Shown: positions 1-10,195 of the stretch, in pieces | Position numbering within the stretch: the first letter of the stretch is position 1 | Layout: every line of letters begins with the position of its first letter | DNA from: Triatoma infestans | Taxonomy: Eukaryota > Arthropoda > Insecta > Hemiptera > Reduviidae | Length of the DNA stretch: 64,000 nt | NCBI GenBank assembly: GCA_011037195.1 | Contig: JAAEAF010007673.1 | Coordinates: 1-64,000 of the forward strand | Reading direction: 5' to 3' | The notes under the pieces: generated by a model | Database searches by the model: none | The model's input: the letters and a program-made list of their open reading frames with translations, nothing else | Told to the model about the DNA's origin: nothing | Position numbers and translations under genes: made by a program

Positions 1-52
1 TATCTCTGATGCTTTCCAGCTCTGCGGAACCAACCATCACAACAACCATCAA
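1..52 (+). mobile_element. Penelope-type terminal repeat, distal end fragment
   Basis: The first ~50 bases match the outer end of the Penelope-type repeats at 24751-25042 (seen there on the other strand), 56155-56185 and 59255-59294. Shared blocks are CTTTCCAGCTCTGCGGAACC and ACCACAACAAC. The rest of the element lies outside the window or is lost. No coding sequence. The identification rests on the shared end sequence. Confidence 0.45.
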
Positions 53-1058
53 GATTTGTATTTATTTGAAAAGCTTTTAGGCTTCCACGGGCCATTCTCA
101 TCTGGAAATACTGCAATGAGCTAACTTGAGCGTCCACGTGTTACTTTGAATGCTAATGACGTCACTGACAAGAATGGTACTATCATTGCAATATGGGCGA
201 AACATCAGTTTATAGTAAACCACTGTCGCAGTCTTATCTCGGAAATTTAAGTGTTTTTAATTTGAAGAGTTTACAAAGAAAGTTTTCAAGCAATCAGGAG
301 AAAGGTCTGGAAGTGGCTTTCAAGATATAACAAGCAATCAAGAAGTCAAGAGACTGTCTGCAAGCGTCATCCAAGTGCCTGCTAATAATTATCAGGAGTC
401 TACGCATGACTTTCAAAGAATTACAACTACCAACAGCTTCAAGAAATAATTAATTGAATACACTTAGCTTTCCTGCGAAAGCCCTTTTAGTGATAAGAGA
501 GTTTTCAGCTAAACAACCGTTAGAATAAACTCCATGCTTCTTATTCTGACTAGCTACATAAAAAATTAAGTTTCTAAGGGCCTCTATCAAAGAGGATGCT
601 TTGACAAATTAACTACTCGTAAATTTCAAAACTCATTTAAAAAATCCGTATTCACAACCACTTTCTCTTACGACAATAATTGGAAGTAATTTAAAAAAAA
701 GAAAAGAAAAAAAGATGAACAAATATTCAAACCAGTTTAGAAATTTAATGAAGTTGCAAATCTTGATTTTTGCAAATTATTGACATTTATAAAAAAAAAA
801 AACTAATGAATTTAAAGACAGCACAATACTGAAGACATAAAACAACTTTTGCTTTTTTTATCTTATATTTGACATATTTACATCATTCAGATTTTTATAC
901 AATATTTTCCCCCTACTATATATTACAAGTTTTTGCATTAATGCTTCATTCACTTCGGACGAAACGCGATCCTTTTTTTTTCCTTCTATCCTTGTAATTT
1001 CGGGTTGTTTTCTGTCATAAAAAAATAAGATTTGAGGCTTTTGTGAGATAATATCTAA
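53..1058. other. AT-rich stretch without recognised gene
   Basis: No coding region, repeat family or RNA gene is recognised here. There are A- and T-homopolymer runs and short direct repeats, but nothing that matches other parts of the window. Confidence 0.6.
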
Positions 1059-1865
1059 TTAGAGAACCCTAAAGTACAGTTTCCAGGGAATGTCCTGGTT
1101 GTTAATTGTTAGTAGGCGAAGATCTTCATTTCGAAACCGCCGGAGAGTGATGATTTTCGCTTCAGTTTTATATGGGTTTAACTTTAGTTTCCATCGGTGA
1201 AACCAACTAGATATACAGCCTATTGATGTTTGTAAGTCAGTAATGCTTTCGTTAATGTTTGTATTGGATGAGGCTAACATGGTATCGTCCGCGTAGATAG
1301 CTAGTGTCGCTGCAGTAGGTACAGATATGTCCGAGCAATAGAAGTTGAAGAGTATTGGGCTCATGATTGCCCCTTGTGGTAGTCCCGCTAGTATTTGTCT
1401 TTCTGTACTGAATGTATTGTTGAGTCTTACCTGGAATGTTCTGTCTTGTAAGAAGGATTCTATTATTCGAGTTAGGTATGTTGGTGCGTTTGTTTTTATA
1501 AGTCTGTAAAGTAGTCCAGAGTGTCAAATGCAGCAGCTACGTCAAGAAATATTTACTGCCGTGTATTTTCTTCTCTCAAAATTGTTTACAATGTGTTCTG
1601 TGACTCTTTTTAGTTGGTGCAGTGGTGAGTGTTTTTGTGTGAATCCGAACTGATGAGGTGGGATTGTGTTAGAGTCTGTCAAGGGTTGTAAGAGTGGTTT
1701 GAATATTATTTTTTCTAGTATTTTGGAGAGAGAGTTTAAGAGACTGATAGGGCGATAACTGTTAGGATGGCTTTTTGGCTTACCAGCTTTATGAAATACT
1801 ATCACTATAGCATTCTTCCACTGTTTGAGAAAATATCCTAATCGAAGACAAGCATTGAAGTTCAC
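1059..1865 (-). pseudogene. Jockey-like LINE reverse transcriptase, broken
   Basis: Reading the minus strand from 1865 down, the first frame carries YRPISLLNSLSKILEKI, the usual start of a Jockey-clade reverse transcriptase. After a frameshift near 1548 the second frame continues with motif A (FLDVAAAFDTL), motif B (GLPQGAIMSPILFNFY) and the catalytic box YADDT near 1290, then LKLNPYKTEA. The protein stops being recognisable at 1060, just before the segment that normally gives the YLGV box, so both the 5' part (ORF1, endonuclease) and the C-terminus are missing. Encoded activity would be target-primed reverse transcription of LINE RNA. This copy is dead. Confidence 0.8.
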
Positions 1866-3112
1866 AGTTAGGATTTTATTTTTTAAAATAATAAATACGT
1901 ATTTAAATAAAACAATAACAAAACATTTTATTGATAAATTAACAAATCAATAGCAATCATTAAAATTAATGATACTATTATCTGAATTACACTATTACCA
2001 TTTTCTTCTATGTATGTTTCATTCAAATAATGTACATGCATATAATAATATTGCTACATGTTTTTCAGGTTTCACTTAGGCAACAATTGTTCCAACATAA
2101 TACCGTAATAATATGTGAAGCAGAACGACATTTATAACCACTTTTATAAAACACATAAAAAAAAAACACCTAATATCATTATTTGCGAAATTAAAGAAAC
2201 AAATAAATATCATTTAAATCCGAAACTTTAATTAGATGCGTCTGAAAATATTAAAAGTTTAAATTTCAAGTATTTCTGTTAAAGTATTATCTATGTTGAT
2301 AACTTACTTTCAAAAATTTGACGCGATATATAAGAATATATCGTTTAACCGGGCTTTATTGAATATTTTATTTCTTAGTTTTTTTCTCGATTTTCTTGAA
2401 AATGGCTCCAAAGATTTTCCTTAAATTTGGTAAAGGTTGCAAATACATGTTACTTATATTGGAAAAATTTATTTTAAAGGGGCTTATATATAAGCTGAGA
2501 CGTTAGGCTTCCCTTCTTTACATTGTGAAATCAGCAAAATTATAGTTCCAGTCTCTCGCCTGGAGAGTGAGTGTCAAGAATAGAATTAAACTTTTAGTAA
2601 AAATGACACATTTTTATTAAAATTTGTTAGAATTATAATAACTGCTGTTTGAGGAAGTCGTTTTGAGTGTTCCACATTCCAATTATTTATCGTATTTATG
2701 TCATTGACGGATTAAAAAAAAAAGGTTAACATCTAATTATCGACTTAGTTGACCTAGTTATTTATTAAGCACACACAATATAATTAGTACAGAATGTATG
2801 TAACATAAAAAGTAAATATGAAATTATCGTAGTGGGATGAGAAAAGGGAACTGTTAAAAAAATTGGATTATTTATCGGTGTTCTGTTTGAGGTTTATTCA
2901 CTTCATTAAGAACACAAAAATATTATTTTATTCAAGTGTGTCTATATTAGAGATATTTAGTATTGGCTAAAAAAGTTATTAATGTTAAGACCTTTCGCGC
3001 CCTACCATATAGGAGTGCAAGGTCGTCTAGATTAATTTATTTATTATAAAAACAAGTAAATGTAAGGTCGGATGTAGTTAGTAATGAAGTATATTAATAA
3101 GAGTAACATATA
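1866..3112. other. AT-rich stretch with a decayed family R piece
   Basis: No gene is seen. Around 2340-2480 there is a weak plus-strand match to one module of family R (TTTTCTTGAAAATGGCTCC and neighbours). Otherwise the sequence is AT-rich filler. Confidence 0.5.
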
Positions 3113-3142
3113 TTTTTTTTTTTTTAATTAATGGGTACGCTA
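3113..3142 (-). mobile_element. 3' tail of LINE B, separated from its body
   Basis: On the minus strand this is the last part of a LINE 3' end: TAGCGTACCC followed by ATTAATTA and an A-run. The matching upstream part lies at 5289-5540. The two were one sequence before the LINE at 3143-5278 inserted and duplicated GGGTACGCTA. Confidence 0.6.
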
Positions 3143-5278
3143 GATAGATAGATAGATTCTACCGGGGGAATGGCTACTCAGCCTACGCCACCGCGACACC
3201 CCAAGGATCTATTGTGGCACCCCCCTAGTTGGAGACCCTCCCCCTATCCTGTCCTTAACCGAACTGTGGAATTGGGGGGGGCTCCCAGGTGGTCAATCAG
3301 AGCACCCGCCATCAGAGCACCCTCTCGAGTCCTGCTTGCCTTAGAAGACTTAATAGGTCCGAGAGAGGGCCCTGGCTGAGGCTTGTTGGCACCAGCTTCT
3401 CTTTACCAAAGAGGCGGTACCTTAGCCAGACCAGCCCCTCGCACTGACATACCACATGCAGTGCCGTCTCCTCTTCTTCCTGACAAAACCTGCACAGGCT
3501 ATCCGTTGCCAGGCCCATGCGATGCATGTGCTTGTTTAATCTACAATGGCCAGTGAGAATGCCAACTGCTATCCTTATGGCCACCCGGCCTAGTTGGAGT
3601 AATTCTGCAGTTAGCTTGGGCGAGTAGCTATAGATAAACTTTTTCGCCTGTCTCTGGCCTGGAGTTTTGACCCACCATTCCCTTGATCGGTCCTGCATCC
3701 ATAGCTTAATGGATGCACTCCTGAGGCATCTTGAGACACCACAGAACGGCTCCGGCCCGATAAGCGCTCCCATTGAACCCTCCCGGGCCAGGCGGTCCGC
3801 CGCCTCATTGCCTCTGTGACCCGAGTGCCCAGGTACCCAAACCAGGAAGACCTTATTATGGCTACTAATCCCTAGGCAGTCCCACACCAGCCTTGAGCTG
3901 ATCTCCCACGAGTCAATTGCCCGCAGAGCAGCCTGGCTATCCGAATAAATGACGACTCTGGAGTTATGCACTCCCCGTCTTCTTATTTCGGCGGCGCAGA
4001 TAATAATCGCGACTAGCTCCGCCTGAAAGACCGTAGCTAGCCTTCCCAGGCTCACCGAGATATTACATCTCGGATGAGCCCCGTACACGCCGGCTCCCAC
4101 TCCGTCACCCATCTTGGACCCGTCCGTGTACCACATAGATTCGCCTGTAATTGGCGGCCCATTCTTCCATGCCCCTCTGTCTAATATCAAGACTTTGAAG
4201 GGTTTTTGGAAGTCATACCTAGGAGTCATCATATCCGTAGGCAGGCCCAAAATCGGGTCCGCCTCCAGCTCCTCCCATAGGTCTTGATGCTTCCCAGTGT
4301 GCCTGGGATAAATGGGCGCTTGTCCCTGTTGTAGTCGTGCCACAACTGCTCTTGCAACGCCTTGGACGTAGATGTGGAGTGGTGGAAGGTTTAACAGGAC
4401 CTCCAAGGCCGCAGTGGGGGTAGTCATCATGGCACCCGTCGTACTCAAACAGGCCAGCCTTTGAATACTTCCGAGCGCTCCCGGCCCCCCCATCTGCAAG
4501 GTCTTTGTCCACCACGCCACCGCCCCGTGGGTTACCATCGGTCTCACGACACAGGTATAAATCCACAGAGCCATCTTCGGACTTAATCCCCAACTTTTAC
4601 CGCATAGCCTCCTGCACCTACCCATGGCGATTTTGGCTTTGTGTGCGGTGATATTAATATGGGAATTCCATGTCAGCCTTCGGTCAAAAGTGACCCCCAA
4701 ATATTTGGCTTCCATGGCAAAGGGGATCGCGACCCCTCCGAGCATTGGCTGTTGTAAGCCTTGTAAATTTCTCTTCCTTGTAAAAGGAACCACTTGAGTT
4801 TTGTGGGGATTGATGGAGAGACCCTCCGCTCTACACCATTTGTTCACAATATTGAGCGCCCCCTGAGTGCGCTCCGAGACGGTTACCGCGAACCGCCCCC
4901 TCACCACGATCGCCAGATCGTCCGCGAACCCTAGGCAATGAAAGCCTTCCGCGGTTAATTTGGTCAGGATGTCATCGGCTAACAACGTCCACAGCAATGG
5001 CGACAAAACGCCTCCCTGCGGACAGCCTCTACTCACCCTGGCCACAAGAGATGAATTGTCGATGGTGGCTATATTAGTCCTTCCCAAAAGACTAGTCCTT
5101 ATCCACTGACTAATTGTAGGGGGCGTGCCCCTTCTTGTCAGTGCACCAACAAGAGACTCTGAGGACACGTTATTAAAAGCGCCCTCTATATCCAAAAAGG
5201 TGACTACCGCAATTTCCTTGTCGTCAAGCGACTTCTGGAGTAGCCTATTTAGGTCGTCCAGAGCCAAATCTAAGTCCA
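3143..5278 (-). mobile_element. 5'-truncated R1/LOA-like LINE inserted in another LINE
   Basis: The insertion is bounded by a perfect 10-bp target duplication, GGGTACGCTA, at 3133-3142 and 5279-5288. On the minus strand it holds a 5'-truncated ORF2 (stop at 3312), a short 3' UTR and a simple TCTA tail at 3143-3158 instead of poly(A). Tetranucleotide tails occur in some I/R1-superfamily LINEs. ORF1, the endonuclease and the first part of the reverse transcriptase are absent. The long open frame and intact duplication suggest it is younger than most relics here. Confidence 0.85.
3312..5267 (-). CDS. LINE ORF2 C-terminal part: reverse transcriptase plus RNase H
   Basis: 651 residues without a stop. 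Reverse transcriptase motif A (FLDIEGAF, residues 24-31), motif B (GCPQGGVLSPLL, 81-92), catalytic FADD (114-117), then KYLGVTFDRRLTW. An RNase H domain follows near residue 380 with WYTDGSK, SDSQAALRAI and a PGHSGHRGNEAAD block that supply the catalytic acids. The C-terminal region carries a CxxC...H...CxC knuckle (CRFCQEEEETALHVVCQC). The frame is already open before the first Met and begins inside the palm, so that Met is only the first one available, not the native start. The protein would copy LINE RNA at the target and degrade the RNA strand. No endonuclease is present, so it is not autonomous. R1/LOA-like assignment is by motif style and the RNase H. The exact clade is uncertain. Confidence 0.9.
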   Translation of the reverse strand: MALDDLNRLLQKSLDDKEIAVVTFLDIEGAFNNVSSESLVGALTRRGTPPTISQWIRTSLLGRTNIATIDNSSLVARVSRGCPQGGVLSPLLWTLLADDILTKLTAEGFHCLGFADDLAIVVRGRFAVTVSERTQGALNIVNKWCRAEGLSINPHKTQVVPFTRKRNLQGLQQPMLGGVAIPFAMEAKYLGVTFDRRLTWNSHINITAHKAKIAMGRCRRLCGKSWGLSPKMALWIYTCVVRPMVTHGAVAWWTKTLQMGGPGALGSIQRLACLSTTGAMMTTPTAALEVLLNLPPLHIYVQGVARAVVARLQQGQAPIYPRHTGKHQDLWEELEADPILGLPTDMMTPRYDFQKPFKVLILDRGAWKNGPPITGESMWYTDGSKMGDGVGAGVYGAHPRCNISVSLGRLATVFQAELVAIIICAAEIRRRGVHNSRVVIYSDSQAALRAIDSWEISSRLVWDCLGISSHNKVFLVWVPGHSGHRGNEAADRLAREGSMGALIGPEPFCGVSRCLRSASIKLWMQDRSREWWVKTPGQRQAKKFIYSYSPKLTAELLQLGRVAIRIAVGILTGHCRLNKHMHRMGLATDSLCRFCQEEEETALHVVCQCEGLVWLRYRLFGKEKLVPTSLSQGPLSDLLSLLRQAGLERVL

Positions 5279-5288
5279 GGGTACGCTA

Positions 5289-5540
5289 AGTTGCGGCACC
5301 TAAGCCAATGCTCTTATCCTGCCCTGCCCTCCCCCAAAAAGCTACTCCTAAGAAGCTTCCCCAACAATAACTTAAGATATCCTTAATCTCCAACTCCCTC
5401 CCCACAAGCATTCCCTTGAGAGTATTGCCTTCCCGAATATGCGGAACCAAATATTGTTGAAATGGGGGACATTAACCTAGGTTCTAGTGACTCCCTGTTC
5501 ACAATTCTGGCACAGTGAACTAGAACTTCCTGCCTTATTC
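5289..5540 (-). pseudogene. LINE B C-terminal fragment
   Basis: On the minus strand the decayed translation shows CQNC, VPHFNN, WFRIFGKAILSRECL and then a 3' UTR containing GGCTTAGGTGCC. It aligns with the C-termini of the related copies at 8326-8950 and 61974-62716 (FRIFGRAPL, FRVFGRASLSRD, GGCTTAGGTCCC). It is the older host element into whose tail the 3143-5278 LINE inserted. Its tail continues at 3113-3142. Confidence 0.65.
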
Positions 5541-5694
5541 AGGAGTATCAATTTTGAGCTTCCTGCAAATTTTTCATTTTTGAGATATTTTGGCTACAAA
5601 AACACACACGCACACAGATTACTGAATGCTCTCTAAACAACTTCCATTTAAGTAAGTTAAGCAGTAAGAGTAAATCGATTTGATGGTTCATCCG

Positions 5695-7186
5695 TCACTT
5701 TCATATTGTCTCTTACACTGGTAAGAGAAAGTATTGCGATCATGTCGTTTTGTCTATATCGAGTTTTCATCTGGAAATCAGCTTTTAAGGCCTCCTGAGT
5801 CTGAAAAAGTTGTTATAGAAATATGACTGTGTCTGTGTGTGAATGTACTGAATATGTTTGGCCATATATATCAATAAACTGAAAATCAGAAAGTTCAAAC
5901 TTAATATTTCGTTTAAATGCTATCAGGGAATCAGCGACAATAAAGTTTTGATTAAAAACAATCAACCGGAAGTACCACTTTATCGAATAGATATTGTGTT
6001 GCCGGAAGCAGCTCCAATAATTTTCTTTAAACTTCATACATATTCTACAAACATAAAGAGTCTATGTCTTTTATTTGATACATTTTTCTGGAAAAAAAAT
6101 ACATTTTCCAAGGTGGTTGAGGTGTTGAAGTTTTATGCTTTACTACAAAGTGATATTTTAGTTTGTTATACGATATTATCATCTATATAATATTACTTGA
6201 AGAATTAAAAGTTTTTGCCAAAATTATGATTTAAAATAAAATCGGTTGACCGACCAGAAGTGCCACATTATTGACCGACCGTTTTTTTTTTCAGTTTTCT
6301 ACTTTTCTCTATATACAGACACCAAAACTTTTCATTAAACGTGCGGCTACTAACAACTATTCATATAAGAGTCCTATCACTTCTATTTGAAACTTATTTT
6401 CTGAGGAAGATTATTTAAAGGTGGGTTTTTGTAGGAGAAGTGGGGGGTTATGCTTTTGAAGTATATTTGTTATAATATTATAATGGGTATGATAAAGGAG
6501 AGAAAATGGTTTGGCTCAGATTAATAAACTAGATTTGGCTGAACACTGTATAATGAAAAAGTGACACTGACTGCGTGTACTTTACACTAAAATAACACAG
6601 AATGGTAGGAGAGGTAAAGATGACACGTTGTAACTGCCGAGTGAACTCTGCTATATATGACTCGTATATCTTCCCATCGCTGTATTTAAGCAGTTTCTCC
6701 CATTCTTGTCCGAGAGAGTGTTCCTATATCATTTTAGTCTCTCTCTGCTATGGATCCCTATCTTAGGATCCTATTACATCATCCACCATTATAATGGGTA
6801 TGATGAAGGAGAGAAAATGGTTTGGTTCAGATTAATAAACTAGATTTAGCTGAAATAAGTTATAATGAAAAAGTGACATTGACTGCCTGGAGTTTACACT
6901 AAAATAACAGAGAATGGCAGGAGAGGTTAAGAGTAAGGTAGGTGACTCGTTGTGACTGCCGAGTGAACTCTCCTATATGACTCATATATCTCCCGTCGCT
7001 GTATTTAAGTAGTTTCTCCCACTCTAGTCCGCGAGAGTGGTCCTGTCATTTTTGTCACTCTCTCTCTGTCTCAGCTATGGATCCCTCTCTTTGGATCTAG
7101 TCACAATATTAAAAGAAAACTTGTCAATTATAATTATTAAATTACAGTAAGTGAAAGTCTTTTGAGCGTTGCACGCGTTTTTTTTG
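5695..7186 (+). repeat. Family R copy, decayed and split by LTR-like pair
   Basis: Plus-strand start signals of family R are recognisable (CTCTTACACTGGTAAGAGAA, CGAGTTTTCATCTGGAAAT, CCGGAAGTACCACTTTA), followed by two modules. The repeat is interrupted at 6480 and resumes after 7110 with GTCAATTATAATT and a degraded AGTAAGTGAAAGT end. The break coincides with the LTR-like pair at 6480-7105, so the R copy is older than that insertion. No coding potential. Confidence 0.65.
6480..7105 (-). mobile_element. Two tandem LTR-like units (family D)
   Basis: Two same-orientation copies of a ~300-bp unit lie at 6480-6778 and 6791-7105, separated by 12 bp. The outer ends are flanked by the same 5 bp, ATATT (6475-6479 and 7106-7110). 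Read on the minus strand, each unit starts TGTAATAGG or TGTGACTAG, has a TATA-like TTAAATACAGC about 110 bp in, and ends near CCATTAT. The 12-bp spacer reads AATGGTGGATGA on the minus strand and contains TGG, the usual first bases of an LTR-element primer binding site. The likely origin is an LTR retroelement that lost its internal region. Other copies: 12245-13092, 30709-31007, 38340-38642. Confidence 0.6.
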
Positions 7187-8067
7187 TTTTTTTTAGTTTT
7201 ATTGAATTAGGTTGGTAATACTGTATGTTCGATGAACGTACAATCATAATTCATAATTAACAAAAGAACAACAAAACATTTCAAAAAAACTAAAAGATAT
7301 TCCTTCATCTAATACAAAAAAAAAAATGAGACGTATTATGTTAAATAAATGTAGAAGTCAAAGAAGTCAAGGTTGAACGGATTGGATGAACATAATTGGT
7401 TTTAAATAATAAGCTAAATATATTATATTTATCGTCCATAGTGAATTAGTTTAACGGCAAATTATTACCTCCCTAATTGTTTACAATTCCTTTAAAATAA
7501 AAGAGAGAATTTTAATATTTTTAAATTACATGACGTAAAATGTTGGTATAAAACTAAACTTCTTATAAATTCAATTATTTCCTTTTTTCTTCTTTTTTTT
7601 TGTCTTATATAAAAACACTGCCATCTAAAATTCTTCAACAAATTAGTCAACTTTATTATATACATATATATATATATAATTAATTGTTCGTAATTAATAT
7701 TTATTTCTTTAAATTTTGTTAAAAATAGTTTATCCATATCTTATATGGTTATTATATAACAGCATTACTTGGTTCGTTATTATTATTTATTTGGCGACAT
7801 TGAAATAAATATTAGAATTCTTATGATAATAAAAAGACTAAATACAAATAGTTTTCTAGTGCAGACATGAAGATAATTCTTTTCTTATAATAATGGTGAT
7901 AATAATAATAAAAGTCTTTATTTCCAGTAGTAAATAAGAAAAACAAAAAAGAAAAAATTACAATTCATTGCAACCGACAATACTCATGGTTTTTACAAAC
8001 CGATTGAAAAGTAGCTTTATTTAAATAGGAAAAAAAAAATAACAAAAATAGATAAATAATAGAAATA

Positions 8068-8100
<33 letters not shown>

Positions 8101-8325
8101 TAATAATAATAATAATAATAATAGTAATGTGTACATATATAGAGAGGATCAAAACAAAAACATAAATTAAATCTTCACCAGAAACTATCAATGAAATCAG
8201 TAAATAAACAAACTAGCTAAAATAAAAATTAATTCTTTATCAAAAGTTATCAATAACACTGTACTATACTGTAATCCCCAACTGATTAATTACATAAGAA
8301 AAATAAAATAACAATCAGTAATTAA
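7187..8325. other. AT-rich stretch with TAA microsatellite
   Basis: No gene is recognised. A (TA)n run lies near 7660-7680 and a long TAA/AAT microsatellite at 8068-8126. The rest is AT-rich filler. Confidence 0.6.
8068..8126. repeat. (TAA)n microsatellite
   Basis: About 59 bp of TAA/AATA units with one interruption. Similar TAA tracts form the tails of nearby LINE copies, so it may descend from a LINE tail. Confidence 0.85.
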
Positions 8326-8950
8326 ATGGTGCGTCTCTATTGGATACCCGGACATGCGGGAATAGAGGGCAATGAGAGGGCAGATCAGTTGGCTAGAGAG
8401 GGATCATCATTACCATTTTGTGGTCCTGAACCAGCTCTTGCCGTCACAAAGAAGTTTTGCGACAAACAGATTAGACTTGGGAGACGGAGAGTCTTGGAGA
8501 AATGCTCGGAGGGCCACGCAGGGGTGCCTCCAAGCTAAAAGATTTATAAAAGGAATTAAGCAGGAAGTTTCGGAGTATCTCCTGTCCCTCAATAGGACAG
8601 GTCTGAGGACCTTGGTGAGGGTAGTGACTGGACACACTTGGTTGTCTAGTCACTTGTTTAACATAGGGAGGATGTCTAGTCCCATTTGTCAGAATTGTTG
8701 ATGACGAGTCAGGGAAACGGTGTATCACTATTTATGTCACTGTCCCCGTTTCGCTGGTACTAGGTTTCGCATATTTGGGAGGGCACCACTCACGCAGGAT
8801 TGCCTGGGCTGAGTTGGAGTTCAAGGATATCTTGGGATATTGTAGATTTGATCGGTAAGCTACCGGGGGAGATTATTTAAGGGGATGACATGGGGGGACC
8901 ATATAGGCTTAGGTCCCATGCTTAGGCACCCAGTAATAATAATAATAATA
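8326..8950 (+). pseudogene. LINE B family, RNase H C-terminal half
   Basis: 5'-truncated in the RNase H domain. The first frame gives YWIPGHAGIEGNERADQLAR and CGPEPALAV. A frameshift near 8515-8530 moves to a second frame with CLQAKRFIK, SLNRTGLRTLVRVVTGHTW and PICQNC. Around 8700 a one-base insertion creates TGA TGA, after which VRETVYHYLCHCPRF and FRIFGRAPL follow. The 3' UTR contains GGCTTAGGTCCC and ends in a TAA repeat at 8936-8952. Sister copy: 61974-62716. Confidence 0.8.
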
Positions 8951-8959
8951 AAATTCTTG

Positions 8960-9330
8960 TACCAGAAATTTCCGATACTGCCATGCGTGCTTGCAATAAC
9001 TTATTAAATCATCCCATTTATTAGAGTTTAAACGCTCTTTAAATTTCTATTGTTGTTAATGATCTTTTAAGCGAATACCTTATCCTAAACTCAGTCAAAA
9101 TAGGACATTTACATATAAAATCATAAACATCCTCTTGCTCTTTATAATTACAAAGTGAACACAACTTAATTTCTTGTTTAAAGTTATATTTATTTAAGTT
9201 CAACAGCTCACATCTTATCTTAAATATCCAACTGACCATGGATATGGCCCACTTCCCACTTCACTGTAAACGTAGAGTCATTACTATTGGATTCTAATTG
9301 TTTGTACCATAAATGATGTTCACTATTGAA
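8960..9330 (-). pseudogene. LINE C-terminal fragment, different family
   Basis: The minus strand encodes LYKQLE-like and KWEVGH-like stretches, then after a frameshift WIFKIRCELLNLNKYNF and CSLCNYKEQEDVYDFICKCP, a CxxC...CxC arrangement like the C-terminal knuckle of LINE ORF2 proteins. The normal His is Phe here. The family is different from the RNase H LINEs in this window and cannot be named safely. Its 3' end abuts the TAA tail of the plus-strand LINE ending at 8950. Confidence 0.5.
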
Positions 9331-9905
9331 CTTCATTAAATGATACTTAGCATTTAATTTCTCCATAATTTTTTTTTATTACAGTATCAATTCTTTTCTT
9401 ATATACATATATATATATATATATATATTTTTTATTACCCCTGTATATCTTATTTTTTAAGGTCCTTCATGTCTGTACATATCAAGGCTTTTATCTAATT
9501 TCTTGTCTCATTACCTTCATCATAAATGTCAAGTACTTGAGCATTCAAGAATAAACATTATGAGAAATTTTAGTTCATCGTATTTTTTTCCGGAGCTCTT
9601 CATTGTTTTCTGTATTGTTAATATAGATAATTAGGACATAGTTTGTGTTTTGTTTTTGCGATTTTATCATTTATGTTTAACATAATATTATTTAAATGTT
9701 CTAGTCAAATTTGTGAAGGAAAAAATTGTGATATTGTAATTAAGCAAGGAGATAATGAAAACTATTTGGAGAGGTTTTGTTTTCTTACTTGAATTCCCAC
9801 AGTTCTTATTTCAATTCAGTATTTTTACTGAACGTTGCATTTTTCTTAACTCCCTTCCAGCTGGATATGCATTTGGAAAGATTGTAGGCAAAATGTTGTT
9901 TGTTG
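9331..9905. other. AT-rich stretch without recognised gene
   Basis: Contains a (TA)n run near 9405-9430. No gene, RNA or known repeat is seen. Confidence 0.55.
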
Positions 9906-9979
9906 TAGTTGTGGTTGGTTCCGTAGAGCTGGAATAGTGTCAGAGATATTATCCGTGATAGCCGGCTTCTTTTTGTGAT

Positions 9980-10018
9980 CATCAACCGGTTTAGGGGCGT
10001 TCGCCTATCGTCAGGATG
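9980..10018 (-). ncRNA. Hammerhead-like motif, degraded (left arm)
   Basis: The minus strand reads CATC, CTGACGA, a GGCGAACGCC stem-loop, CTAAAC, CGGTT and GATG. CTGANGA is kept and stem I (CATC/GATG) can form, but the conserved GAA after stem II reads TAA. Probably inactive. Hammerhead motifs in Penelope-like terminal repeats are established. Confidence 0.45.
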
Positions 10019-10126
10019 TTTTTGTTAAACAGTGTAATAATATAGACTTGCACAGAGCACTGTATTTGAGTGTACCAACTGTATTTGCTCCGTGCAAGTC
10101 TATGTTATTACACTAATTGATAAAAA

Positions 10127-10165
10127 CATCCTGATGATGGGCGAACGCCCCTAAACCGGTTGATG
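10127..10165 (+). ncRNA. Hammerhead-like motif, degraded (right arm)
   Basis: CATC, CTGATGA, a GGGC-GAAC-GCCC hairpin, CTAAAC, CGGTT, GATG. Same defect as the left arm (TAA for GAA), plus a GTT cleavage triplet. Stems I and II are intact on paper. Cleavage is unlikely. Confidence 0.45.
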
Positions 10166-10195
10166 ACCACAAAAAAAAAGCAGGCTGTCACGGAA

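Larger units (their letters stand above)
9906..10195. mobile_element. Penelope-type inverted pair, copy 1
   Basis: Two arms in inverted orientation, about 9906-10050 and 10085-10195, surround a short centre. They share GACTTGCAC...GAGC, a CAGTGTAATA-like segment, and a motif around CATCCTGATGATGGGCGAAC. The outer left end has GTGGTTGGTTCCGTAGAGCT, the signature of the Penelope-type end seen at 1-52. The arms carry hammerhead-like motifs pointing outwards. Both arms share the same derived core change (CTAAAC for CGAAAC) and GGTT for GGTC, so they came from one template. No protein is encoded. Confidence 0.65.

Noticed and set aside
3170..3379. 69-codon plus-strand frame
   Set aside because: It lies over the 3' UTR and end of the minus-strand LINE ORF and is a shadow of it.
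4219..4593. 124-codon minus-strand frame inside the LINE
   Set aside because: Out-of-frame shadow of the reverse transcriptase ORF; no motif of its own.
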